Counted from the stretch's first letter, positions 38,311-48,056 are shown. The stretch: DNA of 64,000 bases from UBA935 sp031555615 (GCA_031555615.1 JAVBUF010000043.1:10085-74084), one strand, 5' to 3'. Notes: a model not told the origin generated them from the sequence alone. Numbers and translations are program-made.

Positions 38311-38360
38311 AACGAAGGAGCTCCTTAAGTTATTTTATAACTTTGGAAAGCTCCTTCGTT
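38311..38360. terminator. Long hairpin downstream of the small membrane protein gene
   Basis: AACGAAGGAGCT and AGCTCCTTCGTT form a 12-bp stem, and AAGTTAT/ATAACTT forms an inner stem. A T-rich tail is clearest on the plus strand, although the only neighbouring gene ending here is on the minus strand. It may be bidirectional. The 230 bp between the TetR start and this gene contain nothing else recognisable. Confidence 0.5.
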
Positions 38361-38376
38361 CATTTTTCTTTTAAGA

Positions 38377-38820
38377 TTAACCTTGTATATATCTATATAA
38401 GAATTTACTTACCGGCTCATATTCCTTGGTTCCCTCGTAACGCAAATTATTACTCTCCACCATGATATGACCATTTCCCATGACTTTTTCTGTTCTGTTT
38501 TCAAACAGCATAAAACTCAGGATTCTTATCAAAAAAATAATAATTATCATAAATCTGATAATACCACTGGTGATGCTGACTGCGATTAATGCTTTGGTTT
38601 CCTCCATTTTATCTTTTACATCTTTATTATATAAATGAAGGATGCCAAAAGGCAAAAAGAACCAGGTTATTACTATTTGGGCAATAATAACGTTATTTCT
38701 GAATTCAATATTTTGTTTTGAAAAATAACTTTGCAGTACACTCATCAGGATGGTAACGGCGATTAAAAGGATCGCTAAAGAAAAACTTGCCGCTTTACTT
38801 ATTAATTTTATTTTGTCCAT
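38377..38820 (-). CDS. Small membrane protein of unknown function
   Basis: The 147-residue protein has four hydrophobic helices and a short hydrophilic C-terminal tail (EGTKEYEPVSKFLYRYIQG). There is no recognised family. The start chosen follows GGAG; an ATG five codons upstream lacks one. It is transcribed alone, so nothing can be said about its partner. Confidence 0.6.
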   Translation of the reverse strand: MDKIKLISKAASFSLAILLIAVTILMSVLQSYFSKQNIEFRNNVIIAQIVITWFFLPFGILHLYNKDVKDKMEETKALIAVSITSGIIRFMIIIIFLIRILSFMLFENRTEKVMGNGHIMVESNNLRYEGTKEYEPVSKFLYRYIQG

Positions 38821-38936
38821 GCTTTTACTCCACAAACCTAATTATACACACATCCCTCAATATTTGACAATGCGATAATTTGGTACTAATATAATGTTTA
38901 TTAAGTAACTTTAGAAAATGTAAAGAGGATAATTGC

Positions 38937-39141
38937 ATGACCGAAAATAAAAGCTATGATCTCGGCAGCGGCAGTATCGGAAAACATCTGCTTCGCCTGG
39001 CCGTTCCGGCGGTGGCGGCTCAGATCGTAAATGTTTTATACAATGTTTTTAGCTGAGCCGGCGGCTGATTTTATTGCCGTCTGCACCACTGCCGGGATGT
39101 TTGCGGCACAATCAGGTTTTATAGTAAAGAAGTCCAAATAA
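38937..39141 (+). pseudogene. MATE transporter pseudogene with large internal deletion
   Basis: A good ribosome binding site and ATG begin a MATE N-terminus (IGKHLLRLAVPAVAAQIVNV) that stops after 39 codons. The next 29 codons, in another frame, read like the C-terminus of a MATE protein (AEPAADFIAVCTTAGMF). About 370 codons that should lie between are missing. The gene is therefore a relic from one deletion plus frameshift. Confidence 0.75.
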
Positions 39142-39146
39142 AACTG

Positions 39147-39404
39147 TCAGCAATATACTATCTTGCGGATTGTTTCCGTGGAAAGGGCGTATTCATCAGC
39201 CAGTTTCTCCATCTTTACGCCCTTGCTATACTTATAACGGATTTCTTCATTACGCTGCTTGTAATATACTTTCGCCCCGGAACCGTCTCCCCATTTTTTC
39301 CGCTCTCCCGATGCCGGAATATAAAGAGCTTCTCCGGCAGCATATTTTTGTATTTCCTTCAGCAGTGCATCGGGCAGCACTTCCGAAGCATTTTTATACT
39401 TCAT
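39147..39404 (-). CDS. CD3324 family protein
   Basis: The 85-residue soluble protein opens with KYKNASEVLPDALLKEIQKY and ends with a helix-turn-helix-like stretch (KMEKLADEYALSTETIRKIV). Both parts match small Firmicutes proteins of the CD3324 family. DNA binding is plausible from the second half. It starts 9 bp after the stop of the upstream nucleotidyltransferase-like gene, and its start follows AGGAG. Confidence 0.75.
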   Translation of the reverse strand: MKYKNASEVLPDALLKEIQKYAAGEALYIPASGERKKWGDGSGAKVYYKQRNEEIRYKYSKGVKMEKLADEYALSTETIRKIVYC

Positions 39405-39413
39405 GACCGTCTC

Positions 39414-40451
39414 CTAATTTTCTTTGAGAAACTCTTCAAGAGTTGCATATCTTTTGATCGTCACGCCGCGGCTTTCAATCTGTTCTGCCACATACTTTTC
39501 CAACTCCATACTGCGCTGTTTAAATTTTGACAGGTTAACCGGGTCAAAATAATCCATCAGATTCATTTCCGCCAGCCCGAATTCCTCACCTGCGATCATC
39601 AGCTCATTTTGCAGATTGCAGCCTTCCTCCCAGGCCATTTCCACGTTGGCAGTATCACAATAATAAGCGACTCTGCGCCATGTCAGGGATAATTCCTGAT
39701 ACCAGTCTGCCAGATTGGCATAGTCCGGGGCCGGTAACTGCTCCTTTCGCTCCGGCCGTCTGTCACCGGCAAACCGGCGAACGGAGCTGATCATCAGATG
39801 GGAAAGGTTTTTTAATTCCTGCGCCGATTCGGCTGTCAGCATGGAGTTCAGGTAGGATATAAAACCATCCGGGAGTTCTTGCATTTTGGCTAATTGAGCC
39901 TTAGTACTAATCCGCAAGTCGTTGAGATAAGTACCGTTCAGGTAAGCAACAACGTTGGCAAGATAATCGGCAATATAGCCCGCAGCCATTCTGATTTTAT
40001 ATAGTTTTTCTTCAAACATCATGGTCCGGTAAAGTTCCATTGCCTGGTTGATATTTTCCAGTGCCTTCCCATAAGCAAAATCCCTATTCTTCAGGTTATC
40101 AAACAGCCGCTGCCTCAGGGCTTCAAACCGTTCCGTATCGGCCGGGGTCCGGCTGTACAAAATTTTGCCGTTCCCCAGGCAGAAGGTGGCCCACTCATTC
40201 AGGTCGGCCGTCCGCTCCGTCCGTTCCCAGGAACGGGGATAAAGGTCGTGGCCGATGCCCTCCAGAATAAACGTCTGGCTTAATTCATAACCGCGTTCGG
40301 TGGCCGGGACGAAGTAATCAAAACAGATACCATGCCCGTCATCATTCACTTCGTGGCCTTCTACAGCCACCAGCAATGCGATATCCTCAGGAAATTCTTT
40401 TTTTATTTTATTAATTGCCCAATCAGTTAATTGGTTTGTTGCATGATTCAT
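39414..40451 (-). CDS. Nucleotidyltransferase-like protein of unknown function
   Basis: The 345-residue soluble protein has an alpha/beta N-terminal part (KIKKEFPEDIALLVAVEGHE then GICFDYFVPATERGYE). This could be a nucleotidyltransferase-type domain with acidic residues, followed by a helical domain. The classical GSxxxG motif is not clear, so the assignment is tentative. AAGGCGG precedes the ATG. Pairing with the CD3324 gene suggests a joint function. Confidence 0.45.
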   Translation of the reverse strand: MNHATNQLTDWAINKIKKEFPEDIALLVAVEGHEVNDDGHGICFDYFVPATERGYELSQTFILEGIGHDLYPRSWERTERTADLNEWATFCLGNGKILYSRTPADTERFEALRQRLFDNLKNRDFAYGKALENINQAMELYRTMMFEEKLYKIRMAAGYIADYLANVVAYLNGTYLNDLRISTKAQLAKMQELPDGFISYLNSMLTAESAQELKNLSHLMISSVRRFAGDRRPERKEQLPAPDYANLADWYQELSLTWRRVAYYCDTANVEMAWEEGCNLQNELMIAGEEFGLAEMNLMDYFDPVNLSKFKQRSMELEKYVAEQIESRGVTIKRYATLEEFLKEN

Positions 40452-40548
40452 ATATCATACCGCCTTTCATTATAAAGTGTTTTAACAGCTGTTGTTAATA
40501 TCATTATATCCGGCCATATCCTATTAATAAATACCAAGAATAGTTATA

Positions 40549-40581
40549 AAAAATCCCTACATCGGTCGTGCAGGGATTTTT
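40549..40581 (-). terminator. Terminator of the recQ-acetyltransferase unit
   Basis: AAAAATCCCT and AGGGATTTTT form a 10-bp stem around a 13-nt loop, with T-runs on both strands. It lies 29 bp after the acetyltransferase stop. Confidence 0.8.
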
Positions 40582-40609
40582 ATTTGCAATTATCACCTCT
40601 GTCTCAAAT

Positions 40610-41377
40610 TCAGTACTCCGTGATTTCATATGCCGGATAGTCATGTTCATAATGATATCCCAGCTTTTCAGCCAGACCTACCGACCATTTATTTTGAGCA
40701 TCCCAGCTGGGGTAAAGATTGCGCTTCAGGCATTCCAGAATCAATCCGGCACCGCAGGCAAAGGCAAGCCCCTGCCGCCGGTATTCTTCTCTGGTGCCGA
40801 TTTCAATCTCAATGCCGCCCCGATACGCAGAATAGGAAGATGCACCGGAAACAGGCTCTCCATCCTTCATCACCACCACCCCCAGACCAAGCCGGGCATA
40901 TTCTGCATAATCCGCGTAATTGGCTACGAAATCCCGGGACCAGTCATGGTTCCGGCAGTAATGATAGCTCTCTTCATCCATCAGCTGCAGAGAATAATCC
41001 GTATCCAGGGATGCCACTACCTTTTCCAGCTTTTCCTCCTCAAAACACTCCCCGCCTTTCCTGATGGCATATCTGGTCACTTTTTTTGCCTGCAGTCCAA
41101 AACAATCTTCAATCATTTTTCCCCATTCATCATTCTGGGGAACCATAATGATAAAATCCTTCCTGCTATCCTCCGGTTTATATTTTACCAGTTCAGCAGT
41201 AGGCTTCCCGGCAAAATAGCAGAAGTCCCCCAGTAAGGCCATGGCTGACTGGGGTGATTCCAAGTCATCCGCGTAAATCCTTCCCATAACCTGCTGCTGG
41301 CAGGACCAGATCAGCGTTTCCTGCCAGTCACCAAATAAGTGCTTTGTATATTCCGTATTTGATATCTTATAAATCAT
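40610..41377 (-). CDS. GNAT-type acetyltransferase (PF12746-like)
   Basis: The 255-residue protein has a helical N-terminal half and a C-terminal GNAT fold with the acetyl-CoA loop GTREEYRRQGLAFACGAGLI and then SWDAQNKWSVGLAEKLGY. The two-part layout and length match the GNAT_acetyltran group, some of whose members give antibiotic self-resistance. The substrate is unknown. It starts 3 bp after the recQ stop and is probably cotranscribed. Confidence 0.78.
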   Translation of the reverse strand: MIYKISNTEYTKHLFGDWQETLIWSCQQQVMGRIYADDLESPQSAMALLGDFCYFAGKPTAELVKYKPEDSRKDFIIMVPQNDEWGKMIEDCFGLQAKKVTRYAIRKGGECFEEEKLEKVVASLDTDYSLQLMDEESYHYCRNHDWSRDFVANYADYAEYARLGLGVVVMKDGEPVSGASSYSAYRGGIEIEIGTREEYRRQGLAFACGAGLILECLKRNLYPSWDAQNKWSVGLAEKLGYHYEHDYPAYEITEY

Positions 41378-41380
41378 CCT

Positions 41381-43651
41381 TCATTCTCCTTTTAACATCT
41401 GCACGATCATTCTCTGTGCTTTCTCACTATAATACAAGTCTTCATATTCCTGACCCTTGGCGCTTATCCTGCTGCCAATCTCGATTCCGGCGGCGGCTCC
41501 TTTTTCCGTAACAAATTTTCGCCATCGGCCATCGGCAAATTTCTCACTGACATATTGCTCCTCCATTAACGTTCTGAGTATTGCCGCTCCGCTTATTTTT
41601 TTCATCCTTTCGTCATCCCGCAAATCGTTCAGCTGACCCACCAGATCCACGATCAGGCACCGGTCATCATAGACTATTTTTTCAAGCATTGTCTCTGTTA
41701 CCCGAAAGTCTTCTTTGGGGAGCTTGGCAACAGGCTTTTTTCTGCCTGTCCCGGAAGTTGCCGCTATCAGCTCTTCTTTCTCACCATAGTAATATTTCTC
41801 TTCTCTTCCGGCAGTACACTCCGCAATCCTATTTAAAAACCGATTCCCGTATTTTTCAAATTTGTTTTCCCCTACTCCGGATACCTGCAGCATTTCCTCG
41901 CGGTTCCCGGGCAGTCTGACAACCATATCCACTAACGTTTTATCCGAAAAAATGATGTACGGCGGCATGGCCTCTTCTTTGGCAATCACACTTCTTTGTT
42001 CTCGCAGCCGGTCAAACAACTCCAGGCCTGCCGATGTCAAAATATCGGATTTCCGATAGCTCTTAGATGCCATCTTTTTACTTTTATCCACCCGTTGCTC
42101 CTGATCAAAGCTCCGCTTAGGCTGCTTCAAAATGATCTTCCTTCTGCCCTGACAAACCTCCTGTGCCAGGCTCGTGAGTTTTACCAACGTATATTTATCA
42201 TTAGTCAGCTGCAGTATGTTGTCTACCAGCATCTGGTTCATGATCTGTTTCACTTTCCCTTCCGACAGCTCCTGCAGACTGCCATAAGAGGGCAGGACCG
42301 AAACCCCGTATTCCCGCAGTTTAGCGGAATTATTCCCGCACACTGTTCCCACCACGACATTTATGCCATATCGCTGACGGCAATCCATAACACAGCTGAT
42401 GATCTTCACCGCAGTATCGGTTACATCCACTTCTTCAAATTCATTTTGGCAGTTGGAACATTTCCCGCAGGGACCGGTATCAGCTTCGCCAAAATACCTT
42501 AAAATCGTTTCCCGCAGGCAATTGGTTCCCATACAATAATAAGTCATTGCTTTTAAGCGCTCTTCATCACGCTCTCGGATGTTCTCTATATCTTCGGCCA
42601 GTTCCTGATTGCCCTCTTTGCTTTCCAAAAGGAAGCGATTGATCATCACATCCTGCGGAGAATAAAGCAATATACACTCACCGGCTTCTCCATCCCGGCC
42701 GGCCCGGCCGGCCTCCTGATAATAATTCTCAAGACTCTGAGGCATATTATAATGGAGCACAAAGCGCACATTGGATTTATCAATACCCATGCCGAAGGCG
42801 TTGGTGGCCACCACCAGGGGGGCAGCATCATAAATAAAATCCTCCTGATTCTGTTTCCGCTCCTCTCCACTTAAACCGGCATGATATCTGGTCACCGGCA
42901 GGCCGTTTTGCCGCAGCAGCTCATAAACGGCATCCACATTTTTTCTGGTGGCACAATATATAATACCGCTTTCCCCTTCATGATTACTTAAGTATTGTAA
43001 TAGAAAATCATCCTTTTTCCTGGGTGTTTCCACTCCGAAGAAAAGATTTTCCCGATCAAAACCGGTGACCGATACCTGCGGATTATGTAATCCCAGCACG
43101 CAAAGAATATCTTCCCGAACCGTTTCGGTAGCTGTTGCTGTAAAAGCGCTGATAATGGGACGACAGGGAAGGGCATGGATAAACTGAACGATTTTCAGAT
43201 AGCTGGGGCGAAAATCCTGCCCCCACTGGGAAATGCAATGAGCCTCATCTACTGTCAGCATGGATATCTGAGCCTGCTTGGCAAATTGCATAAACTCATA
43301 AGTTTCCAAGCGTTCCGGGGCTGCATAGATAATTTTATACTGTCCGGCGGCGGCATATTGCAGGGCTTTGGTAATCTGATTCTCTGTCAGCGAGCTGTTG
43401 ATAAATGCAGCATGAACCCCGGCTTCATTTAGTGACCGGACCTGATCCTTCATCAGGGATATGAGGGGTGAAATGACTAAGGTAATCCCCTCAAGCATCA
43501 ATGCCGGTACCTGATAACATAAGGATTTACCGGCACCGGTAGGCATAATGCCAAGAACATCTCTTCCTGCCAGAATGCTGTCAATCAACAGTTCCTGTCC
43601 CTGACGGAAAGAGTCATAACCAAAATATTTTTTTAATATCTGATATTTCAT
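41381..43651 (-). CDS. recQ: ATP-dependent DNA helicase RecQ
   Basis: The 756-residue protein has the full RecQ set: motif 0 (FGYDSFRQGQELLID), Walker A (MPTGAGKSLCYQ), DEAH in LTVDEAHCISQWG and motif VI (YYQEAGRAGRDG). It also has the zinc-binding cysteines (MGTNCLRETILRYFGE and CGKCSNCQ) and C-terminal winged-helix and HRDC domains. It unwinds recombination intermediates. It is longer than E. coli RecQ because of an extra C-terminal winged-helix-like segment near residue 680. An acetyltransferase gene follows. Confidence 0.93.
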   Translation of the reverse strand: MKYQILKKYFGYDSFRQGQELLIDSILAGRDVLGIMPTGAGKSLCYQVPALMLEGITLVISPLISLMKDQVRSLNEAGVHAAFINSSLTENQITKALQYAAAGQYKIIYAAPERLETYEFMQFAKQAQISMLTVDEAHCISQWGQDFRPSYLKIVQFIHALPCRPIISAFTATATETVREDILCVLGLHNPQVSVTGFDRENLFFGVETPRKKDDFLLQYLSNHEGESGIIYCATRKNVDAVYELLRQNGLPVTRYHAGLSGEERKQNQEDFIYDAAPLVVATNAFGMGIDKSNVRFVLHYNMPQSLENYYQEAGRAGRDGEAGECILLYSPQDVMINRFLLESKEGNQELAEDIENIRERDEERLKAMTYYCMGTNCLRETILRYFGEADTGPCGKCSNCQNEFEEVDVTDTAVKIISCVMDCRQRYGINVVVGTVCGNNSAKLREYGVSVLPSYGSLQELSEGKVKQIMNQMLVDNILQLTNDKYTLVKLTSLAQEVCQGRRKIILKQPKRSFDQEQRVDKSKKMASKSYRKSDILTSAGLELFDRLREQRSVIAKEEAMPPYIIFSDKTLVDMVVRLPGNREEMLQVSGVGENKFEKYGNRFLNRIAECTAGREEKYYYGEKEELIAATSGTGRKKPVAKLPKEDFRVTETMLEKIVYDDRCLIVDLVGQLNDLRDDERMKKISGAAILRTLMEEQYVSEKFADGRWRKFVTEKGAAAGIEIGSRISAKGQEYEDLYYSEKAQRMIVQMLKGE

Positions 43652-43779
43652 CTTTACTCCGTTTCTTAATTTTTATTATTCACCTTATTATTCCACTTTT
43701 ATTTTTAGGCAATTTCACTAAATTATCTGCATTATAACACATAATTTTCCACTTCTGTACTAAATTTTTGTTTATATAA

Positions 43780-43841
43780 TTAGCAATTCTTGTTTATTAT
43801 TTAGCAATATTTGTTGTGTTTTTATGAACATTCATTGCTAA
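43780..43841 (+). promoter_or_regulatory. Paired direct repeats upstream of the xylanase gene
   Basis: TTAGCAATTCTTGTT (43780-43794) and TTAGCAATATTTGTT (43801-43815) are spaced 21 bp start to start, two helical turns. An inverted TTAGCAAT lies at 43834-43841 near a -10 element TATACT (43844-43849). Both direct copies fit AGCAA-N5-GT, which also occurs twice at the same spacing before the sugar ABC operon. An AraC-type activator site is the likely meaning. Confidence 0.55.
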
Positions 43842-43896
43842 AATATACTATAGGGAGTTATAAAGATTTTAATTTATTATGAGGGAGATTTCAATT

Positions 43897-45096
43897 ATGA
43901 AACGTAATTCGTTGCAGCAATGTTGCTATTTCTTTGTCATACTTTTTTTGCTCGGCTGTCTGACAGCATGTTCACCACCGGATTCTGCTGTAAAAGATCC
44001 TCCGGTTTCGGAAAATATTCCCGATCCTCCGATTTCAGAAAGTATACCGGATCCTCCGGTTGCCTCATCTTATCCCGCCTTACAACATCTGTATAAGGAC
44101 TTTTTTCATGTGGGAGTGGCCATTAATCCGGCCATTATTTCTAACGAGAACTTTTCTTCCCTTGTGTGTTCTCAATTCGACAGTATTACCCTGGAAAATA
44201 ATTTAAAACCGGAAAACATCATCGATAAAAATGCTACTCTTTCCGATCCGGATGCCAATCAGGCCCATCTTGTCCTGAATTTTACTGCTGCCAAAGCAGA
44301 GCTGGACTTTGCCGCTGCACAGGGCATGACCGCACGGGGACATACCCTTATCTGGCATAGTCAGACACCCAACTGGATTTTCTATCGCGACTTCGATACC
44401 AAGGGTGAACTGGCCGACCGGACATTGATGCTGGAGCGAATGGAAAACTATATCAAAGATGTCTTTGACTGGGCAGGCTCCAACTATCCCGGGCTCTTTT
44501 CCGCATGGGATATTGTCAATGAAGCTATTGACGACACCGGCGGCCTGCGAGACACTTTATGGCGGCAGACTATCGGAGATGACTATGTGGAACTGGCCTT
44601 TGCTTTTGCCAGAAAATATGCTCCGCAAGAAATGTTTCTTTTTTATAATGATTATAACTCTTATAAAAGCAATAAACAGACCGATATTATTGAACTGCTA
44701 AAACCCGTTGCTGCTGCCGGCAATCTGGATGGCATGGGAATGCAGGGCCACATCGGCACTTATGTCAAGCCGGAGCTGTTTATTCATGCTCTTGAAAAAT
44801 ACACTGATCAGTTAAATGTTGTAGTTCATGTAACCGAATTGGATGTCACACAGCCGGGTACTGCCACTGCCGAATACGATCAGGGAGTTTACTACCAAAA
44901 TTTGTTCCGTGCTTTACTGGAATCCCGGGATGCCGGCATTCCGCTTGAAAGTGTTTCCTTCTGGGGCTTGACGGATGCTCTGTCCTGGAAATCCAAAGAA
45001 AGCCCGCTGCTGTTTCATGGGGACTTAAGTGCCAAACCGGCCTATTTCGGCGTCGTTTATGCTGTTACGGGGGAGACACTAAAGAATTCTGATTAA
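43897..45096 (+). CDS. Endo-1,4-beta-xylanase, GH10, lipoprotein
   Basis: The 399-residue protein has a lipoprotein signal with lipobox LTAC. A Pro-rich linker with three degenerate copies of IPDPPxS follows, then a GH10 TIM barrel. The catalytic acid is E209 in WDIVNEAIDD and the nucleophile is E314 in HVTELDVT. GHTLIWHSQTPNW is a typical subsite element. The enzyme would cut xylan at the cell surface. The chemoreceptor gene follows 48 bp downstream, so the two probably share a transcript. The start follows GAGGGAG. Confidence 0.93.
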   Translation: MKRNSLQQCCYFFVILFLLGCLTACSPPDSAVKDPPVSENIPDPPISESIPDPPVASSYPALQHLYKDFFHVGVAINPAIISNENFSSLVCSQFDSITLENNLKPENIIDKNATLSDPDANQAHLVLNFTAAKAELDFAAAQGMTARGHTLIWHSQTPNWIFYRDFDTKGELADRTLMLERMENYIKDVFDWAGSNYPGLFSAWDIVNEAIDDTGGLRDTLWRQTIGDDYVELAFAFARKYAPQEMFLFYNDYNSYKSNKQTDIIELLKPVAAAGNLDGMGMQGHIGTYVKPELFIHALEKYTDQLNVVVHVTELDVTQPGTATAEYDQGVYYQNLFRALLESRDAGIPLESVSFWGLTDALSWKSKESPLLFHGDLSAKPAYFGVVYAVTGETLKNSD

Positions 45097-45144
45097 AGTA
45101 CACATAATAAAACTTACAGACAAATCACAAATGGAGGACAAATC

Positions 45145-46896
45145 ATGAAAATCATGAACTTGAAAAACAAAGAAATTAAGAAAAGCAAGAAATCAAAACT
45201 AAAAGTCAACCCCAAAAAAGCATTCAGCAAGCTTCAGTCCTTTAAAGCCAAAGTCAATATTCTGGTTATTCTTTGTGTCATAATCTCCGTGTCTGTTACC
45301 CTGTTTAATTTAATCAGCGTCACGAAAAGTCTGATGATTGATTCAGCTTTGGGTAAGATGCTCAATATCGCCACCTCCTACGGCAAAATTGTGGAAAATA
45401 CAGAGGATGGCGCCGCCCTTACCGCCGAGGAGTATACCGCCGTTCTTCAGGATGCAAAAGTCGATGATGTCGGCTCCTCCTACTGCTTCATGATCAATAA
45501 AAGCGGAATTATCATTTATCATGACGATCCTGCTAAAATCGGTAAACCCAATAGTATTCCCGTTGTCACCCAATTGATCGGTAACATAAACAAAGGTATT
45601 ATTCCGGATAATCTTTGTACCGAGTATTCCGAAGACGGCCAAACCAAATATGCCAGTTACTATATCACTGCCAGCCGCTCCGTATTAATCATTTGTGCCG
45701 ATGGTGATGAGTTAATGCAGCCTGTCAGCAATCTGATTCTGCGCTCAATCCTGATTGCGGCCCTGATTATCATTGTTGCTATGGCTGTGACAAATCTTGT
45801 TGTTCGTCGCATCAGCAAGCCCCTTGAACGGGTCACTTCCATTATCGGTGATGCGTCCAAACTGAAATTTACTTCTTCCGCTTCTCTGGATAAGCTTTGT
45901 AAGCGCCGTGATGAAACCGGGCAAATCAGCCGGGCTGTACAGGAAATGTGCAACAGTCTGCGGGATGTGGTAAACCAGATCGATCAGGCCAGTCTGCGAA
46001 TCGAATTCAACATGGATAAACTGGAAGCCTCCAGTAATCAGATCCACGAAATGTGCAGTGCCAATTCTTCCACTACCTTGCAAATGGCTGCCGGTATGGA
46101 AGAGACCACCTCTATTACCAATACCCTTAACGTTCATATGGCAACCATGCAGTCCGAGGCAGAGGATATTAATCGTCAGGCAATGACCGGCCATCATCTG
46201 TCCCAGGAAGTAACCGAACGGGCTAATGCCTTGCAGACGGTAACTGCCCAGGCCATCCATAGAACCACCGATATGTACCATCAGATCAAGGATAAATCCC
46301 AATTGGCAATTTCAGGGGTAAAATCTGTTTCCCGGATTAACGAACTGACTGATGCCATCAAAGATATATCCGACCAGACCAATCTCCTCTCCCTTAATGC
46401 CAGCATAGAAGCAGCACGAGCCGGCAATGCCGGCAGAGGCTTTGCGGTAGTTGCTTCCGAAATCAGTAATCTGGCTCACCGCTCCCTGGAAACGGTGGGT
46501 GACATCAATAATATTATTGGGGATATCAATAACGCCGTCAGCAATATCGCCGAAAGTCTGGAGCATACTTCTGTATTTCTGGAAAAGACAGTTCTGGCAG
46601 ACTATGACCAGTTCAGCCAGATTGGCGAACAATATCTGCAGGATGCCGGCGTTTTCCAGGAAAGCATGACCACCATTTCCACTGAAACCGGACACTTAAC
46701 CTTATCCATTCAGGAAGTAGCTGCCGGTCTGGACGGTATCCGTACTACAATTTCTGAATCTACCATCGGCATCAATGATATTGCCGACAAAACTGCCGAT
46801 GTCGTACAAAAAGCCGGTGATAACCATGAACTATCCGGTAATACCGTTGCAAACGTAAAGGTTCTGAAAGGAATAGTCGATATGTTTGAACTTTAA
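45145..46896 (+). CDS. Methyl-accepting chemotaxis protein with Cache-type sensor
   Basis: The 583-residue protein has a lysine-rich N-terminus, a first membrane helix near 38-58 and an extracytoplasmic Cache-like domain. A second helix near 185-210, a HAMP segment (RRISKPLERVTSIIG) and a long signalling coiled coil follow. The hairpin tip is ISDQTNLLSLNASIEAARAG, the CheA/CheW contact. It senses a ligand outside the cell and steers the flagella. Its position after a xylanase suggests xylan-derived sugars as ligand, which is inference. Confidence 0.9.
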   Translation: MKIMNLKNKEIKKSKKSKLKVNPKKAFSKLQSFKAKVNILVILCVIISVSVTLFNLISVTKSLMIDSALGKMLNIATSYGKIVENTEDGAALTAEEYTAVLQDAKVDDVGSSYCFMINKSGIIIYHDDPAKIGKPNSIPVVTQLIGNINKGIIPDNLCTEYSEDGQTKYASYYITASRSVLIICADGDELMQPVSNLILRSILIAALIIIVAMAVTNLVVRRISKPLERVTSIIGDASKLKFTSSASLDKLCKRRDETGQISRAVQEMCNSLRDVVNQIDQASLRIEFNMDKLEASSNQIHEMCSANSSTTLQMAAGMEETTSITNTLNVHMATMQSEAEDINRQAMTGHHLSQEVTERANALQTVTAQAIHRTTDMYHQIKDKSQLAISGVKSVSRINELTDAIKDISDQTNLLSLNASIEAARAGNAGRGFAVVASEISNLAHRSLETVGDINNIIGDINNAVSNIAESLEHTSVFLEKTVLADYDQFSQIGEQYLQDAGVFQESMTTISTETGHLTLSIQEVAAGLDGIRTTISESTIGINDIADKTADVVQKAGDNHELSGNTVANVKVLKGIVDMFEL

Positions 46897-46915
46897 TACA
46901 ACTAATTATTAAAAG

Positions 46916-46971
46916 CCCTATACATATGCAGAAAGGACTGCATACCGGTATGCAGCCCCTTCCTCATAGGG
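46916..46971 (+). terminator. Terminator of the xylanase-chemoreceptor unit
   Basis: CCCTAT/ATAGGG and AAGG/CCTT stems enclose a perfect 18-bp palindrome CTGCATACCGGTATGCAG (46938-46955). It begins 20 bp after the chemoreceptor stop. The T-run is weak. The remaining bases up to the AraC start hold no recognisable element. Confidence 0.55.
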
Positions 46972-47110
46972 ATTTATAAATGAGAGATATCTTCATTTCA
47001 TAGTTATATTTTACAATAACCGATTAAGTACTACATTACATTAATTGCCAAAAAACAAACATCTTTTGCCGTTATCAAGTTCATTCTCATAGATGATGAG
47101 GAGACGCGTT

Positions 47111-48052
47111 ATGAGAGAATCCAGTAAATTAATACCGACACTCTATGCCCAACCAATAACTGAATCTTATGAAAGAAAATTATCCGGTCTGATGGAAAAT
47201 GTTTCTTATAACCAGGATTCTCATTTTAGAATCTGGTGTAATACGCAAACGGAAGGATATGACCTTCACTATCACAATGCCATAGAAATAATTATACCTA
47301 TTGAAAATGTATATACTGTAATCGTTTCCGAAAAACAGTTTGTTTTGAATGCCGGTGATATTTTACTTATCCCCTGCCGTGCTCCTCATGAAATCTGTCC
47401 ACCTGAACAGGGGTACCGGTTTATCTATCTGATTAACCTGGATCTCCTGTCTGGGTTTCACGATGCCCAGGCTCTGGAGCCGGTTCTAATGACTCCTCTT
47501 GTTATCAGCAAGCACCTTTATCCGGATATTTATGATATCATTTATTCAAAATTTGTGGAAATTAACAAGGTTTATTTCTCTAATGATATATTATGGGAAT
47601 TTTCCTCTTATGCACTATTTATGAACATCTTAATCATTCTCGGGCAAAACCAATACCGCATGCTTTCCTCTAATAATATTTACCACTATGTAAAGCAGCA
47701 GGTCTATTATGAAAAATTCACTAACCTGCTGCTTTACATAGATTCTCATTATGCATCAAATTTAACGTTGGAACAAGTGGCTTCTTATGTGGGCTTTTCC
47801 AAATACCATTTTTCCAGATTGTTCAAAATTCACACCAATACAACCTTTCATGAATATCTGAATCGAAAAAGAATACAGGTTGCCCAATCGTTATTATCAA
47901 CAAACCTGTCGGTAACAGATATTGCTTTCCAAACAGGCTTTAACAATACCACTTCCTTCAACCGCTGCTTTAAGAAATATACCAACTGTTCCCCTAACCA
48001 ATATCGAAGCCTGTTCAAACAACAAAACTTGCCTAATATCCCGCAATCTTGA
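47111..48052 (+). CDS. AraC family transcriptional regulator (cupin plus HTH)
   Basis: The 313-residue protein has an N-terminal cupin (EGYDLHYHNAIEIIIPIEN) and a C-terminal AraC domain: LTLEQVASYVGFSKYHFSRL and LSVTDIAFQTGFNNTTSFNR then CSPNQYRSL. It lies between the xylanase-chemoreceptor unit and the sugar ABC operon, ending 4 bp before the convergent permease stop. It is the best candidate to bind the AGCAA-N5-GT repeats before both. The start chosen follows GGAGACG. Confidence 0.85.
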   Translation: MRESSKLIPTLYAQPITESYERKLSGLMENVSYNQDSHFRIWCNTQTEGYDLHYHNAIEIIIPIENVYTVIVSEKQFVLNAGDILLIPCRAPHEICPPEQGYRFIYLINLDLLSGFHDAQALEPVLMTPLVISKHLYPDIYDIIYSKFVEINKVYFSNDILWEFSSYALFMNILIILGQNQYRMLSSNNIYHYVKQQVYYEKFTNLLLYIDSHYASNLTLEQVASYVGFSKYHFSRLFKIHTNTTFHEYLNRKRIQVAQSLLSTNLSVTDIAFQTGFNNTTSFNRCFKKYTNCSPNQYRSLFKQQNLPNIPQS

Positions 48053-48056
48053 TCCT

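Noticed and set aside
39414..40451. Known antibiotic nucleotidyltransferase
   Set aside because: The classical GSxxxG and catalytic Asp pair are not clearly visible, so a specific resistance function is not supported.
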